A stretch of DNA of 64,000 bases, from assembly GCA_011525625.1 (NCBI GenBank), contig WYAX01000012.1:1-64000 (forward strand), given 5' to 3'. Origin of the DNA: Nitrospira defluvii. Lineage in GTDB: Bacteria > Nitrospirota > Nitrospiria > Nitrospirales > Nitrospiraceae. How positions within the stretch are numbered: position 1 is the first letter of the stretch; each line of letters opens with the position of its first letter. Shown one piece after another: positions 26,580 through 35,574 of the stretch. A model generated the notes under the pieces. It had not been told where the DNA came from. It saw nothing but the letters and a program-made list of their open reading frames with translations, and ran no database searches. Made by a program: the position numbers and the translations under genes.

Positions 26580-27656
26580 ATGTCTGATGACCTGCAAAGC
26601 CATCGCCAGGAAATCGACCGGATCGATGATCAGATTCTGCGCCTGCTGAATGAGCGCTCGAAATCCGTCATCGAAATCGGACGACTAAAGAAGCTAAAAG
26701 ATGCGGAAGCGCACCTTCATACGCCGGCTCGCGAAGCGGCGATTTTTGAGCGGCTGAGCAGGCAGAATACCGGTCCCTTTCCTACCGAAGCCATTCGGGC
26801 GGTGTATCGGGAAATCATGTCGGCCTCGTTGTCTCTGGAAGGGCCGCAGAAGGTCGCCTATCTCGGGCCTCGGGCCACGTTCACGCATATGGCCTGCATG
26901 CAGAAGTTCGGTTCATCCGCGCACTATATCCCGGTGAACAGTATCAAGGACGTCTTCAGTGAGGTGGAGCGTGGTCGCGCCCATTTCGGCGTGGTTCCCA
27001 TTGAGAACACGACGGAAGGCGTGGTGAACCACACGCTGGATATGTTTGTCGACTCCAACCTGCTGATTTACGGAGAGGTCCTTCAGGAAGTCGCACATCA
27101 CCTCATGTCCAAGAGTGGCTTGGCGGGAGACATCAAACGGATCTATTCGCACCCGCATGCCATTGCCCAATGCCGGAATTGGCTGGAAACGAATCTGCCC
27201 CACGTCCCGGTATCGGAGGTGGCGAGTACTGCACGCGCGGCGGAAATGTCCGTCGATGATCCGTCGGCCGCCGCCATCGCGTCGGAGTTGGCATCGCAGT
27301 TGTATGGGCTCAAAGTCGTGACGGCCAGAATCGAAGATAACATCAACAACTTTACCCGTTTCCTGGTCTTGTCGCAGAAAGCTCCTGAGCGGACCGGCCA
27401 TGACAAGACATCGTTGATGTTGTCGGTCAAGGATAAGGTCGGCGCCTTGTACGATCTCTTGAGGCCCTTTGCCTCCCATGGTCTCAACATGACCAAGATC
27501 GAATCGCGTCCATCACGCCGGAAGGCGTGGGAGTACATTTTCTTTGTCGACATTGAAGGACACATCGACGAAGAACGAGTGAAAAAGGCGGCCGAAGAGG
27601 TCAAGAGCCGCTGTTTGTTTATGAAGATTCTTGGGTCGTATCCCGCGTATTCCTAG
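26580..27656 (+). CDS. pheA: Chorismate mutase/prephenate dehydratase (P-protein)
   Basis: Bifunctional enzyme of phenylalanine synthesis, 358 aa. Residues 1-90 form an AroQ chorismate mutase (LLNERSKSVIEIGRLK). Residues 95-270 are prephenate dehydratase (VAYLGPRATFTHMA, FGVVPIENTTEGVV, NNFTRFLVL). Residues 280-358 are an ACT domain with the Phe-binding ESRPSRRKAWEYIFF, giving feedback control. It heads the long aromatic operon. The ATG at 26580 follows a gaggaggg ribosome site. Confidence 0.96.
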   Translation: MSDDLQSHRQEIDRIDDQILRLLNERSKSVIEIGRLKKLKDAEAHLHTPAREAAIFERLSRQNTGPFPTEAIRAVYREIMSASLSLEGPQKVAYLGPRATFTHMACMQKFGSSAHYIPVNSIKDVFSEVERGRAHFGVVPIENTTEGVVNHTLDMFVDSNLLIYGEVLQEVAHHLMSKSGLAGDIKRIYSHPHAIAQCRNWLETNLPHVPVSEVASTARAAEMSVDDPSAAAIASELASQLYGLKVVTARIEDNINNFTRFLVLSQKAPERTGHDKTSLMLSVKDKVGALYDLLRPFASHGLNMTKIESRPSRRKAWEYIFFVDIEGHIDEERVKKAAEEVKSRCLFMKILGSYPAYS

Positions 27657-27971
27657 CAGAATGCGGAAACATTCCGCCAGCGGCACTCTCGCGTCATTCA
27701 GCGGCTCACCCTACCGCCACGGGACGAGGGCTTGTCTCGGCAGGCTCGGGGTGGATGTACATGCACGATTCATCTTCGGGACAATGGGTGCTCATAGACT
27801 CGCGACCCTCCGCAGAGGTGACCGCATGTTTCTTCGCGTCGCGGACCTCGCTGCGGCCTTGCGCGCATCCTGCGGTGGATGGTTGATTCGAGACGGCGAT
27901 GTGGAGCTTAGTGCGAGTGACGTCGCAACAAACGAGTGTGTCCGAAACCTGCTAGAGAATCGAGTCACGCC
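27657..27971. other. 315-bp spacer between pheA and the aminotransferase gene
   Basis: No convincing gene, terminator or RNA. A plus-strand frame ending at 27981 overlaps the hisC start and encodes a stretch (VADLAAALRASCGGWLIRDG) that faintly recalls the start of LpxD-type acyltransferases; it is too short to call. A gene remnant is possible. Confidence 0.3.
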
Positions 27972-29057
27972 ATGCCATTGAACGTGCATCCCGATATCGC
28001 GTCCCTCGTGCCGTACGTTCCCGGAAAACCCATTGAAGAGCTGCAGCGAGAGTTAGGCCTGCCGCGAGCCGTCAAGTTGGCCTCCAATGAAAACCCGATC
28101 GGCCCGTCGCCGAAAGCGCTCGCCGTATTAGCCGAGACCGCCGCCACACTGCATCGGTACCCGGACGGTGGGGCGTTCCGATTGCGAGGGGCGCTGGCCG
28201 AGCGATGGAAGGTCTCGCCGGATCACGTCATTTTGGGAAACGGTTCGGATGAGCTCCTCGGCCTCCTGGCGCGCACCTTTTTGTCGCCGGGGGATGAAGC
28301 GGTTATGGCTGAACATACCTTCGTGATTTATAAAATGGAGGTGAAGGCGGCGCACGGAGTGGCGGTGGAGGTTCCTCAAAAGGCCTGGCATCACGACTTG
28401 CCGGCGATGGCGGCGGCTATCACTGATAAGACCCGGTTGCTCTTTGTCTGTAACCCCAACAACCCGACCGGCACCATGGCCACGAAGGCCGAGGTGGCGG
28501 CCTTGATGGCTCGTGTGCCGGAGCACGTCGTGGTGGTTTTCGATGAAGCCTATTACGAATATGTCCGGCATCCGGCGTTTCCCGACTCGATCGGGTATGT
28601 AACGGCCGGGCGGAATGCCATTGTGCTGCGGACGTTCTCAAAGATCTACGGCTTGGCCGGCTTGCGGATCGGGTATGGCATCACAACGCCGGAAATTACC
28701 AATTACCTGAATCGACTCCGTCCGCCCTTCAATGCCAACAGCATGGCGCAGCGTGCGGCCTTGGCCGCACTGGATGACGAGGCCCACGTGGCCGCCAGTC
28801 GATCGCTTAATCATACGGAAATGGACAACGTGCGGGCCGGTCTGCAGCGGCTTGGTTTTGAAGCGTTGCCGAGCGAGACGAATTTCCTCTATTTCGATGT
28901 CGGAAGGGATGGGCGTGCAGTGTTCGACGCACTGCTACGCAAGGGCATCATCGTTCGTCACATCGACGGCCGTATGTTGCGGGTCACCATCGGCCTCACG
29001 GAAGAAAATCAACTGTTCCTGAGCGCGCTGGAAGACGTGCTGGGCGCGACGCGATAA
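27972..29057 (+). CDS. HisC-family aminotransferase, probably for aromatic amino acids
   Basis: A PLP enzyme of 361 aa, fold type I, close to histidinol-phosphate aminotransferase. It shows KLASNENPIGPS, NGSDELL, the NPNNPTG motif, DEAYYEY, and the PLP lysine in RTFSKIYGLAGLRIGY. HisC-like enzymes can transaminate phenylpyruvate and hydroxyphenylpyruvate. Its place between pheA and aroF/tyrA suggests that it completes Phe and Tyr synthesis here, possibly also serving histidine. The ATG at 27972 begins the family-like MPLNVHPDIASLVPYVPGKP. Confidence 0.92.
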   Translation: MPLNVHPDIASLVPYVPGKPIEELQRELGLPRAVKLASNENPIGPSPKALAVLAETAATLHRYPDGGAFRLRGALAERWKVSPDHVILGNGSDELLGLLARTFLSPGDEAVMAEHTFVIYKMEVKAAHGVAVEVPQKAWHHDLPAMAAAITDKTRLLFVCNPNNPTGTMATKAEVAALMARVPEHVVVVFDEAYYEYVRHPAFPDSIGYVTAGRNAIVLRTFSKIYGLAGLRIGYGITTPEITNYLNRLRPPFNANSMAQRAALAALDDEAHVAASRSLNHTEMDNVRAGLQRLGFEALPSETNFLYFDVGRDGRAVFDALLRKGIIVRHIDGRMLRVTIGLTEENQLFLSALEDVLGATR

Positions 29058-29075
29058 GGAAAGCGAGACGCGATC

Positions 29076-30089
29076 ATGATTATTGTCTTGAAACCTGACG
29101 CTTCCGAGCGGGAAGTCGATCACATCATCGACCGACTTCGTGAGCTGGGGCTGAAGTCGCACATTTCTACGGGTCAGGAGCGGACCATTATCGGGGTGAT
29201 CGGGGACGACCGGATTTTGCACAATCAGCCGTTGACGGCGTTGCCGGGCGTCGAAAGTGTGCTGCCGATTCTGGCGCCTTGGAAACTGGTGAGCCGGGAG
29301 TTTAAGAAAGAGAACACCATCATCGACGTCAACGGGGTGAAGATCGGCGACAAAAAGATCACGATCATGGCCGGCCCCTGTGCGGTTGAACGGTTGGAGT
29401 TGACGGTCGGGATTGCGCATGAAGTGAAATCCGCTGGGGCCACGGTCCTGCGAGGCGGCGCATATAAGCCTCGAACGTCGCCCTATTCTTTCCAGGGGCT
29501 GGGGCGAGAAGGACTGGACTATTTGGTGGAGGCCAAGAAGCAGACGGGGCTTCCGGTCGTGAGCGAGATCCTGGACACCCGCGACATCGAGCTGTTTCTC
29601 GAAAAGGCCGACATCATTCAGATCGGTGCCCGGAACATGCAGAATTTCGAGCTTCTCAAGGAGGTCGGTGCGTACGACAAGCCGGTCCTGCTGAAGCGAG
29701 GCCTCTCCGCCACGATCAAGGAATTTCTGCTGTCTGCGGAGTACATCATGTCCCGCGGCAATCGCAACGTGATGCTCTGCGAACGCGGCATCCGCACCTT
29801 TGAAACACAGTATCGGAATACGCTGGACCTTGCGGCCATCCCCACGCTGAAAGACCTATCGCATTTGCCGGTGATCGTCGATCCCAGCCATGCGACCGGC
29901 AAGTGGGATTTGGTGGCGCCGATGTCGAAAGCGGCCATTGCGGCCGGAGCCGATGGGCTGTTGATCGAAGTGCATTCCAACCCCGAATGTGCGCTCTGCG
30001 ATGGGGAGGAGTCGATCCGGCCGTCGAAATTCAAGGAGTTGATGGGCGACTTGCGGAAGATTGCGACCGCGGTCGATCGCACGTTGTAA
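29076..30089 (+). CDS. aroF: 3-deoxy-7-phosphoheptulonate (DAHP) synthase, type I-beta
   Basis: First committed step of the shikimate pathway. The 337-aa protein has an N-terminal 70-residue ferredoxin-like regulatory domain (IIVLKPDASEREVDHII), as in Thermotoga-type DAHP synthases, then the barrel with IMAGPCAVE, GGAYKPRTSPYSFQG, IQIGARNMQNF, VLLKRGL, and DPSHATG. The regulatory domain suggests feedback inhibition by Tyr or Phe. It starts 18 bp after the aminotransferase gene. Confidence 0.96.
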   Translation: MIIVLKPDASEREVDHIIDRLRELGLKSHISTGQERTIIGVIGDDRILHNQPLTALPGVESVLPILAPWKLVSREFKKENTIIDVNGVKIGDKKITIMAGPCAVERLELTVGIAHEVKSAGATVLRGGAYKPRTSPYSFQGLGREGLDYLVEAKKQTGLPVVSEILDTRDIELFLEKADIIQIGARNMQNFELLKEVGAYDKPVLLKRGLSATIKEFLLSAEYIMSRGNRNVMLCERGIRTFETQYRNTLDLAAIPTLKDLSHLPVIVDPSHATGKWDLVAPMSKAAIAAGADGLLIEVHSNPECALCDGEESIRPSKFKELMGDLRKIATAVDRTL

Positions 30090-30144
30090 CCCTTCCCGCA
30101 CCGCGGCGATGCACGTTGGAGCGTGAAGAGGCGTAAGTCATTCA

Positions 30145-31041
30145 ATGAAGACACCACACTTTAAACAGGTGGCGATTATCGGCGTCGGGCTCATCGGGGG
30201 CTCGCTGGGCATGATTTTACGTCGGCAACAACTGGCGGATTCAGTGGTCGGGATCGGACGCCGAGTGGAGAACCTGAAAACGGCAGTGGAGGTTGGGGCG
30301 ATCGACCGGTATGTGTCCGATCCGCGCGAAGGGGTGGAAGGGGCCGACTTCGTCTTGCTGGCGACGCCGGTCGATACCTACGAGCGCCATTTGCAGGACT
30401 GGGCGGGATGTCTCAAGCCGGGCACGATCGTGAGTGACGTGGGCAGCGTCAAGGGCGCATTGGTGACGCGCTCGGAAGCCTTACTGCCGCCTGCCGTGAA
30501 GTTCGTGGGCGCGCATCCCATTGCCGGGAAGGAGAAGACCGGAGTCGCCGCCGGTTCGGAAACCCTTTTCTCAGGTGCGCGCTGCATTTTGACGCCTACC
30601 GCGACAACCGACCCCGAGGCGTTGCGGATCGTTCGCGCGGTGTGGGAGCTGGCCGGCTCGATCGTCTTGGAGATGGACCCGTTCCTTCACGATAAAATCC
30701 TCGGCGCGGTGAGCCACCTCCCGCATGTGGCGGCCTTTGCGTTGATGACGGCCTTGGCCGACGTGCGCGATCACGGCGTGCCGGAATTGGACTTGGCCGG
30801 TCACTCAGGCGGGGGGTTACGGGACACGACGAGAATCGCCGCGAGTTCTCCGGAAATGTGGCGGGACATTTTTTTATGGAACCGAGACAATGTCGTGTCC
30901 TTAATCGAGACCTACGAACGGCATCTGGGCGAGCTGAAGCGCTTGATCGCTGCCGGTGACGCATCGGGGATCGAAAAGCAATTGGACAAGGCGAAGCATG
31001 AGCGGGAACAGCTGACTCTCAAGACGCCGCGGAAAGCCTAG
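30145..31041 (+). CDS. tyrA: Prephenate/arogenate dehydrogenase
   Basis: NAD(P)-dependent oxidative decarboxylation toward tyrosine. The 298-aa protein has the Rossmann motif IIGVGLIGGSLGMIL, DVGSVKG, the active-site FVGAHPIAGKEKTGV and the helical domain with SHLPHVAAFAL and DTTRIAASSPEMWRDI. It lacks an ACT domain. It lies between aroF and aroA, 6 bp before the latter. Confidence 0.95.
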   Translation: MKTPHFKQVAIIGVGLIGGSLGMILRRQQLADSVVGIGRRVENLKTAVEVGAIDRYVSDPREGVEGADFVLLATPVDTYERHLQDWAGCLKPGTIVSDVGSVKGALVTRSEALLPPAVKFVGAHPIAGKEKTGVAAGSETLFSGARCILTPTATTDPEALRIVRAVWELAGSIVLEMDPFLHDKILGAVSHLPHVAAFALMTALADVRDHGVPELDLAGHSGGGLRDTTRIAASSPEMWRDIFLWNRDNVVSLIETYERHLGELKRLIAAGDASGIEKQLDKAKHEREQLTLKTPRKA

Positions 31042-31047
31042 GTCGCG

Positions 31048-32376
31048 ATGGCATCAATGACGATTACTCCAGGTCGGCCGTTGAAGGGCACCATTACGGT
31101 GCCGGGCGATAAGTCGGTCACGCACCGGGCGATCATTCTTACGGCCCTCGCCGAAGGCGCGAGTACCATTCGCGACTATTGTCGGGGCGAAGATTGCCTG
31201 AACACCATGCGCGCGTTTCGGTCGTTGGGGGTACATATCGACGAGTCGCCGGAAACCTTGCGCGTTACCGGCAAGGGCATGTGGGGACTGACCGAGCCGT
31301 TCGGGCCGATCGACTGCGGGAATTCGGGAACGGGGATTCGGTTGATGGCCGGTCTACTGGCCGGGCAAGATTTTTTCACCATCCTGACCGGTGATGAATC
31401 AATCCGGCGTCGCCCGATGGGACGCGTGGTGAAACCATTGCGAACGATGGGGGCGACCATTGCCGGGCGTAAAGGCGGAGAACTGGCTCCCTTGGCCATT
31501 ACCGGCACTCGTTTGCGGGGCGTGTCGTATGTGTCGCCGGTGGCGAGCGCGCAGATCAAGTCGTCGCTCCTGTTTGCTGCCTTGTATGCCGATGGCCTCA
31601 CGACGATCTCGGAACCGCGACTCTCGCGGGACCACACCGAACGGATGTTTGCTTATTTCGGGATCCCATTCCAGCGAGAGGGCTGCACGGTGCGGATCGA
31701 GGGGCGGCCGTCCGAACGCTGGGGCGGGAAGCCGGTGGTGGTGCCGGGAGATCTGTCGGCTGGGGCATTTTTCCTGGTCGGGGCTTCGATTGTGCCGGAT
31801 TCCGATGTGACGATTCGCAATGTGGGGATGAATCCGACACGAACCGGCTTGGTAGAGATTCTGTGCCAGATGGGTGCGCAGATTGAAATTCTCCATCCTC
31901 GCGAGGAGGCCGGAGAGCCGGTGGCTGATCTGCGTGTGCGTTCCAAGCCCCTTCACGGTGTGCGGATCGGGCCGGATCAGATTCCCCAGACCATCGATGA
32001 ATTTCCCATTCTGTGCGTGGCAGCCGCAGTAGCGGAGGGGGAGACAGTGATTACCGGTGCCGAAGAGTTGCGGGTGAAAGAGAGCGATCGGATCGCGACA
32101 ATGGCCAAAGAACTGCGGGCGATGGGCGCGCGAATTGAAGAGCGGCCGGATGGCCTGGTGATTCACGGGTTGGGGCGCAATGGGAGCAACGGGGCGCTGA
32201 CCGGATCGACATGCGAAAGCCATGGCGACCACCGAGTGGCGATGTCTGTCGCCATCGGCGCGTTGACCGCCGCGCAGCCGACTCAAATTGTCGACACCGC
32301 CTGTATCGAGACTTCGTTCCCGGGCTTTGAGGGTAAGCTCTTGGAACTGTTGACTGCTTCGGGAAACCGTCTATAG
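31048..32376 (+). CDS. aroA: 3-phosphoshikimate 1-carboxyvinyltransferase (EPSP synthase)
   Basis: Adds enolpyruvyl from PEP to shikimate-3-phosphate. The 442-aa protein shows PGDKSVTHRAIIL, DCGNSGTGIRLMAG, the RRPMGRVVKPL loop, DEFPILCVAA, LRVKESDRI and DHRVAMS. The active-site loop has GNSGTGIR with Gly rather than Ala at the position linked to glyphosate sensitivity, but class assignment was not tested. Tightly placed after tyrA. Confidence 0.96.
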   Translation: MASMTITPGRPLKGTITVPGDKSVTHRAIILTALAEGASTIRDYCRGEDCLNTMRAFRSLGVHIDESPETLRVTGKGMWGLTEPFGPIDCGNSGTGIRLMAGLLAGQDFFTILTGDESIRRRPMGRVVKPLRTMGATIAGRKGGELAPLAITGTRLRGVSYVSPVASAQIKSSLLFAALYADGLTTISEPRLSRDHTERMFAYFGIPFQREGCTVRIEGRPSERWGGKPVVVPGDLSAGAFFLVGASIVPDSDVTIRNVGMNPTRTGLVEILCQMGAQIEILHPREEAGEPVADLRVRSKPLHGVRIGPDQIPQTIDEFPILCVAAAVAEGETVITGAEELRVKESDRIATMAKELRAMGARIEERPDGLVIHGLGRNGSNGALTGSTCESHGDHRVAMSVAIGALTAAQPTQIVDTACIETSFPGFEGKLLELLTASGNRL

Positions 32377-32388
32377 TGCGAGGAACGA

Positions 32389-33087
32389 GTGTCTGAGCGT
32401 ATGGGTGACGATCGGACAAAACGTGGATTGATCATTGCCATCGATGGTCCGGCTGGAGTGGGGAAGAGTACGGTTGCACGGCTGCTGGCCCGGGAACTCG
32501 GCTACCTTTATCTGGATACCGGGGCCCTCTACCGGGCGATCGCTTGGAAGGTGCGGGATATGGGTGTGAGTCCTGATGATCCGCTTGCCATCGCGGCATT
32601 GTTGCCGAAGACGACCTTGCAGATGGCCTGTGGACCGGAGCAATCTCACGTGCTCTTGGATGGACGAGACATTACCGGTGAATTACGCACACCGGGTGTG
32701 ACGGCGCTGGCCTCAGTGGTTTCGGCCATTCCGGCCGTTCGCGAATGGTTGTTGCCGGTGCAGCGGAAGATCGGGGAGGAAGGCTGTGTGGTTGCTGAAG
32801 GTCGCGATATCGGCACCAAGGTGTTTCCTCAAGCCGACGTGAAGTTTTTTCTGGAAGCCGATGCCGAGGTTCGCGCGACCAGACGGCATCTCGAATTGGT
32901 CGCGGCCGGTCACTCGGTGCACTTTGATCAGACCAAGCGCGACCTGACCGGGCGGGACGATCGGGATCGCTCTCGTGCCGTGGCGCCCTTGATCCCTGCG
33001 CCCGATGCGGAGCACATCGATACGTCGAGCATGCCGGTGGACGCGGTCGTAGCACATATGATGGCAGTGGTTACGGCGCGATTGTGA
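32389..33087 (+). CDS. cmk: Cytidylate kinase
   Basis: Phosphorylates CMP and dCMP. The 232-aa protein has the P-loop IAIDGPAGVGKSTVARLLA, YLDTGALYRAIA, the VAEGRDIGTKVFP segment and the lid R residues (RDDRDRSRAVAPL). The GTG at 32389 lies 4 nt after AGGA; an ATG at 32401 would lose four residues. The cmk-plsC-rpsA order with aroA upstream is widespread. Its TGA overlaps the plsC GTG start. Confidence 0.94.
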   Translation: MSERMGDDRTKRGLIIAIDGPAGVGKSTVARLLARELGYLYLDTGALYRAIAWKVRDMGVSPDDPLAIAALLPKTTLQMACGPEQSHVLLDGRDITGELRTPGVTALASVVSAIPAVREWLLPVQRKIGEEGCVVAEGRDIGTKVFPQADVKFFLEADAEVRATRRHLELVAAGHSVHFDQTKRDLTGRDDRDRSRAVAPLIPAPDAEHIDTSSMPVDAVVAHMMAVVTARL

Positions 33088-33779
33088 GTTCCACACTCTA
33101 TGGTCTGTTGTGGGTCCTATCTCGTACGATCGGATGGGTATGTTTTCGGTATCGAACCGTCGGCACGGTGCCGCGAGATGGCGGACTGCTGATCGCCTCG
33201 AACCATGCCAGTTATTTGGATATTCCGCTGCTCGGTTGCGGCATTCCCAGGCGGGTGTGGTACATGGGGCGGCATGATTTGTTTCCGATTCCGCTGCTCA
33301 ACGGCCTGCTGCAAGCGTTGGGATGGATTCCATTACGGATTGGTCGCCTCGATCGGGACGCCTTCAGTAAAGCGGTGGCCTTGATCAAAGAGGACAAGGC
33401 CGTGGCCATTTTCCCCGAAGGCGGGCGGACGATGACCGGTGCATTGAAACCGGGGAAGCCGGGGATCGGGGTGATCGTGTCGCAGACCGGATGCCGCGTG
33501 GTGCCGGCGCATATCGGCGGAACGTTTGAGGTGCTGCCTCCGGGAGCTAAGTGGCCCAGGTTCCGCCGCGTGACGGTGACCTATGGAGAACCGTTGGACT
33601 TCTCGGCAGACGCCGCCCAGTTGGAAGGCAAAGTGTTTTATCAACATGTCAGTCGGACGGTGATGGCCAAAATTGCGGAACTCGGACAGGTTCCGATTCC
33701 GGGGGATGGTCCGGCCCAAGCCGACACACCCCGTGGTGCTGCAGCCACACCAACAGCCCGGTCTTGCAACGCTGAGTAA
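33084..33779 (+). CDS. plsC: 1-acyl-sn-glycerol-3-phosphate acyltransferase
   Basis: Membrane-associated enzyme making phosphatidic acid. The 231-aa protein has an N-terminal hydrophobic helix (LYGLLWVLSRTIGWVCF), the catalytic NHASYLD (NHx4D) and the substrate motif FPEGGRTMTG. It starts with GTG at 33084, overlapping the cmk stop (GTGA). The C-terminal 25 residues are Pro/Ala-rich and probably disordered. Confidence 0.92.
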   Translation: MSSTLYGLLWVLSRTIGWVCFRYRTVGTVPRDGGLLIASNHASYLDIPLLGCGIPRRVWYMGRHDLFPIPLLNGLLQALGWIPLRIGRLDRDAFSKAVALIKEDKAVAIFPEGGRTMTGALKPGKPGIGVIVSQTGCRVVPAHIGGTFEVLPPGAKWPRFRRVTVTYGEPLDFSADAAQLEGKVFYQHVSRTVMAKIAELGQVPIPGDGPAQADTPRGAAATPTARSCNAE

Positions 33780-33837
33780 GACGCGGGCGTTTTTCACAAT
33801 CAGCACCCGGCGCAAGCCGGAGGACGAGGATGTTTTC

Positions 33838-35559
33838 ATGAGTACTGCCACACCCCAGAGCGAACCCAAACTTGACCGCGATGCCTTGGCGGCGATGTAT
33901 GAGGAGACCTTCCGTAATTTTGAGGAAGGCACCATCACTGAAGGCATGGTCGTCGCCATCGGCAAAGACAAGGTGGTGGTCGATATCGGCTACAAGTCTG
34001 AGGGCATGATCCCAGCCGACCAGTTCTCCCATGAGGAACTGGCGCAATTGAAGGTGGGCGATCGGCTTCAAGTGTATCTCGAAGAATGTGAAGATGCCGA
34101 CGGCAATCTGGTGCTTTCCAAAGAAAAAGCCGACAAGATGAAAATCTGGGAGGAATTGGAGAAGCTCCACAAAGACGAAAAAAGCATTGAGGGTAAAATC
34201 ATTTCCCGTATCAAGGGCGGCATGATGGTCGATATCGGCGTCAAAGCGTTCTTGCCCGGCTCGCAGATCGATCTGCATCCGGTTCGCGATCTCGACAGCT
34301 TGGTCGGAAAGACCTTTCCCCTCAAGATCATCAAGATCAACCATCGTCGCGGCAACGTGGTCGTGTCCCGGCGCGTGCTGTTGGAAGAGACGCGCGATCG
34401 TCGCCGTCAGACGACCTTGTCCACGCTGAAGGAAGGCCAGTTGATTCAGGGGACAGTCAAGAACATCACCGATTACGGGGCATTCATCGACCTCGGCGGC
34501 ATCGATGGATTGCTGCACATCACGGATATGTCCTGGGGACGCGTGGGGCATCCGTCTGAGTTGTTCCAGGTCAGCGATAAGGTGGAAGTCACCGTCCTCA
34601 AGTACGATCGGGAAACCGGCCGTATTTCGCTGGGCTTGAAGCAGAAGTCGGCGGATCCCTGGACCGGTGTGGCGGGCAAGTATCCGGTGGGCACGCGTGT
34701 GCGTGGCCGAGTCGTCAGCTTGACCGACTACGGTGCCTTTGTGGAATTGGAGCCCGGAGTGGAAGGTTTGGTACACGTGTCGGAGATGTCCTGGACGCAC
34801 GAAGTGCGCCATCCGTCCCGCGTCGTGTCGGTGGGCGATCAGGTCGAGGCTGCCGTGTTGAACATCGATCCGGGAAGCCGCAAGATTTCCCTGGGTATGA
34901 AGCAGACGGCTCCCAACCCCTGGGACATGATCGAGGCCAAGTATCCGGCCGGCACGCGCATCGAAGGAAAGGTGAAGAGTCTGACCGATTTCGGCGCGTT
35001 CGTCGGATTGGAAGAAGGCATCGATGGCTTGATCCACATCTCCGATATGTCCTGGACCAAGCACATCAAGCATCCGTCCGAACTGTTCAAGAAGGGACAG
35101 AAGGTGGATGCCGTTGTGATTCGTATCGACAAGGAAAAGGAGCGACTCTCGCTGGGGTACAAGCAATTGTCCCGTGACCCGTGGGAGGAGCAGATTCCGA
35201 ACCGCTACCGGGTGGGTGATAGCATCACCGGCAAGGTCAGCAAGATTGCCGACTTTGGACTCTTCATCGAATTGGACGGCGACGTGGAGGGCTTGATCCA
35301 CATCAGTGAAGTCGGGCTGGATGCCAATGTCCGCATGGAAGAGAAGTTTAAGCTGCAGGACGAAGTCACGGCGAAGATCATCAAGGTGGATCGTGAGGAG
35401 CGGAAGATTGCCCTCAGTCTGCGCGATCATCAGCTCGATTCGGATCGGCGTCAGGTGGAAGAATTCCACGCATCTCAGGGCGGCATCGACCAGAGCCTGG
35501 GACGCGCGGCTAAGCAGAGCCGGAAGCGCAAAGACAATCAGAGCGATTCCGAAGCCTAG
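33838..35559 (+). CDS. rpsA: 30S ribosomal protein S1
   Basis: A 573-aa protein that binds mRNA and docks it on the 30S subunit. Six S1/OB-fold domains are visible, each ending in a pattern like RISLGLKQ or KISLGMKQ. The central ones repeat VKNITDYGAFIDLGGIDGLL-type motifs. The ATG at 33838 follows a GGAGGACGAGG ribosome site; the frame open upstream is the overlapping plsC tail. The basic C-terminus (SRKRKDNQSD) is family-like. Strongly expressed codon pattern; a long antisense open frame over this gene is an artefact of it. Confidence 0.97.
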   Translation: MSTATPQSEPKLDRDALAAMYEETFRNFEEGTITEGMVVAIGKDKVVVDIGYKSEGMIPADQFSHEELAQLKVGDRLQVYLEECEDADGNLVLSKEKADKMKIWEELEKLHKDEKSIEGKIISRIKGGMMVDIGVKAFLPGSQIDLHPVRDLDSLVGKTFPLKIIKINHRRGNVVVSRRVLLEETRDRRRQTTLSTLKEGQLIQGTVKNITDYGAFIDLGGIDGLLHITDMSWGRVGHPSELFQVSDKVEVTVLKYDRETGRISLGLKQKSADPWTGVAGKYPVGTRVRGRVVSLTDYGAFVELEPGVEGLVHVSEMSWTHEVRHPSRVVSVGDQVEAAVLNIDPGSRKISLGMKQTAPNPWDMIEAKYPAGTRIEGKVKSLTDFGAFVGLEEGIDGLIHISDMSWTKHIKHPSELFKKGQKVDAVVIRIDKEKERLSLGYKQLSRDPWEEQIPNRYRVGDSITGKVSKIADFGLFIELDGDVEGLIHISEVGLDANVRMEEKFKLQDEVTAKIIKVDREERKIALSLRDHQLDSDRRQVEEFHASQGGIDQSLGRAAKQSRKRKDNQSDSEA

Positions 35560-35574
35560 ACAGCCGGAGATCGA

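Noticed and set aside
27631-27981. Frame between pheA and hisC with a faint LpxD-like stretch
   Set aside because: Too short, overlaps both neighbours and lacks further similarity; at most a remnant.
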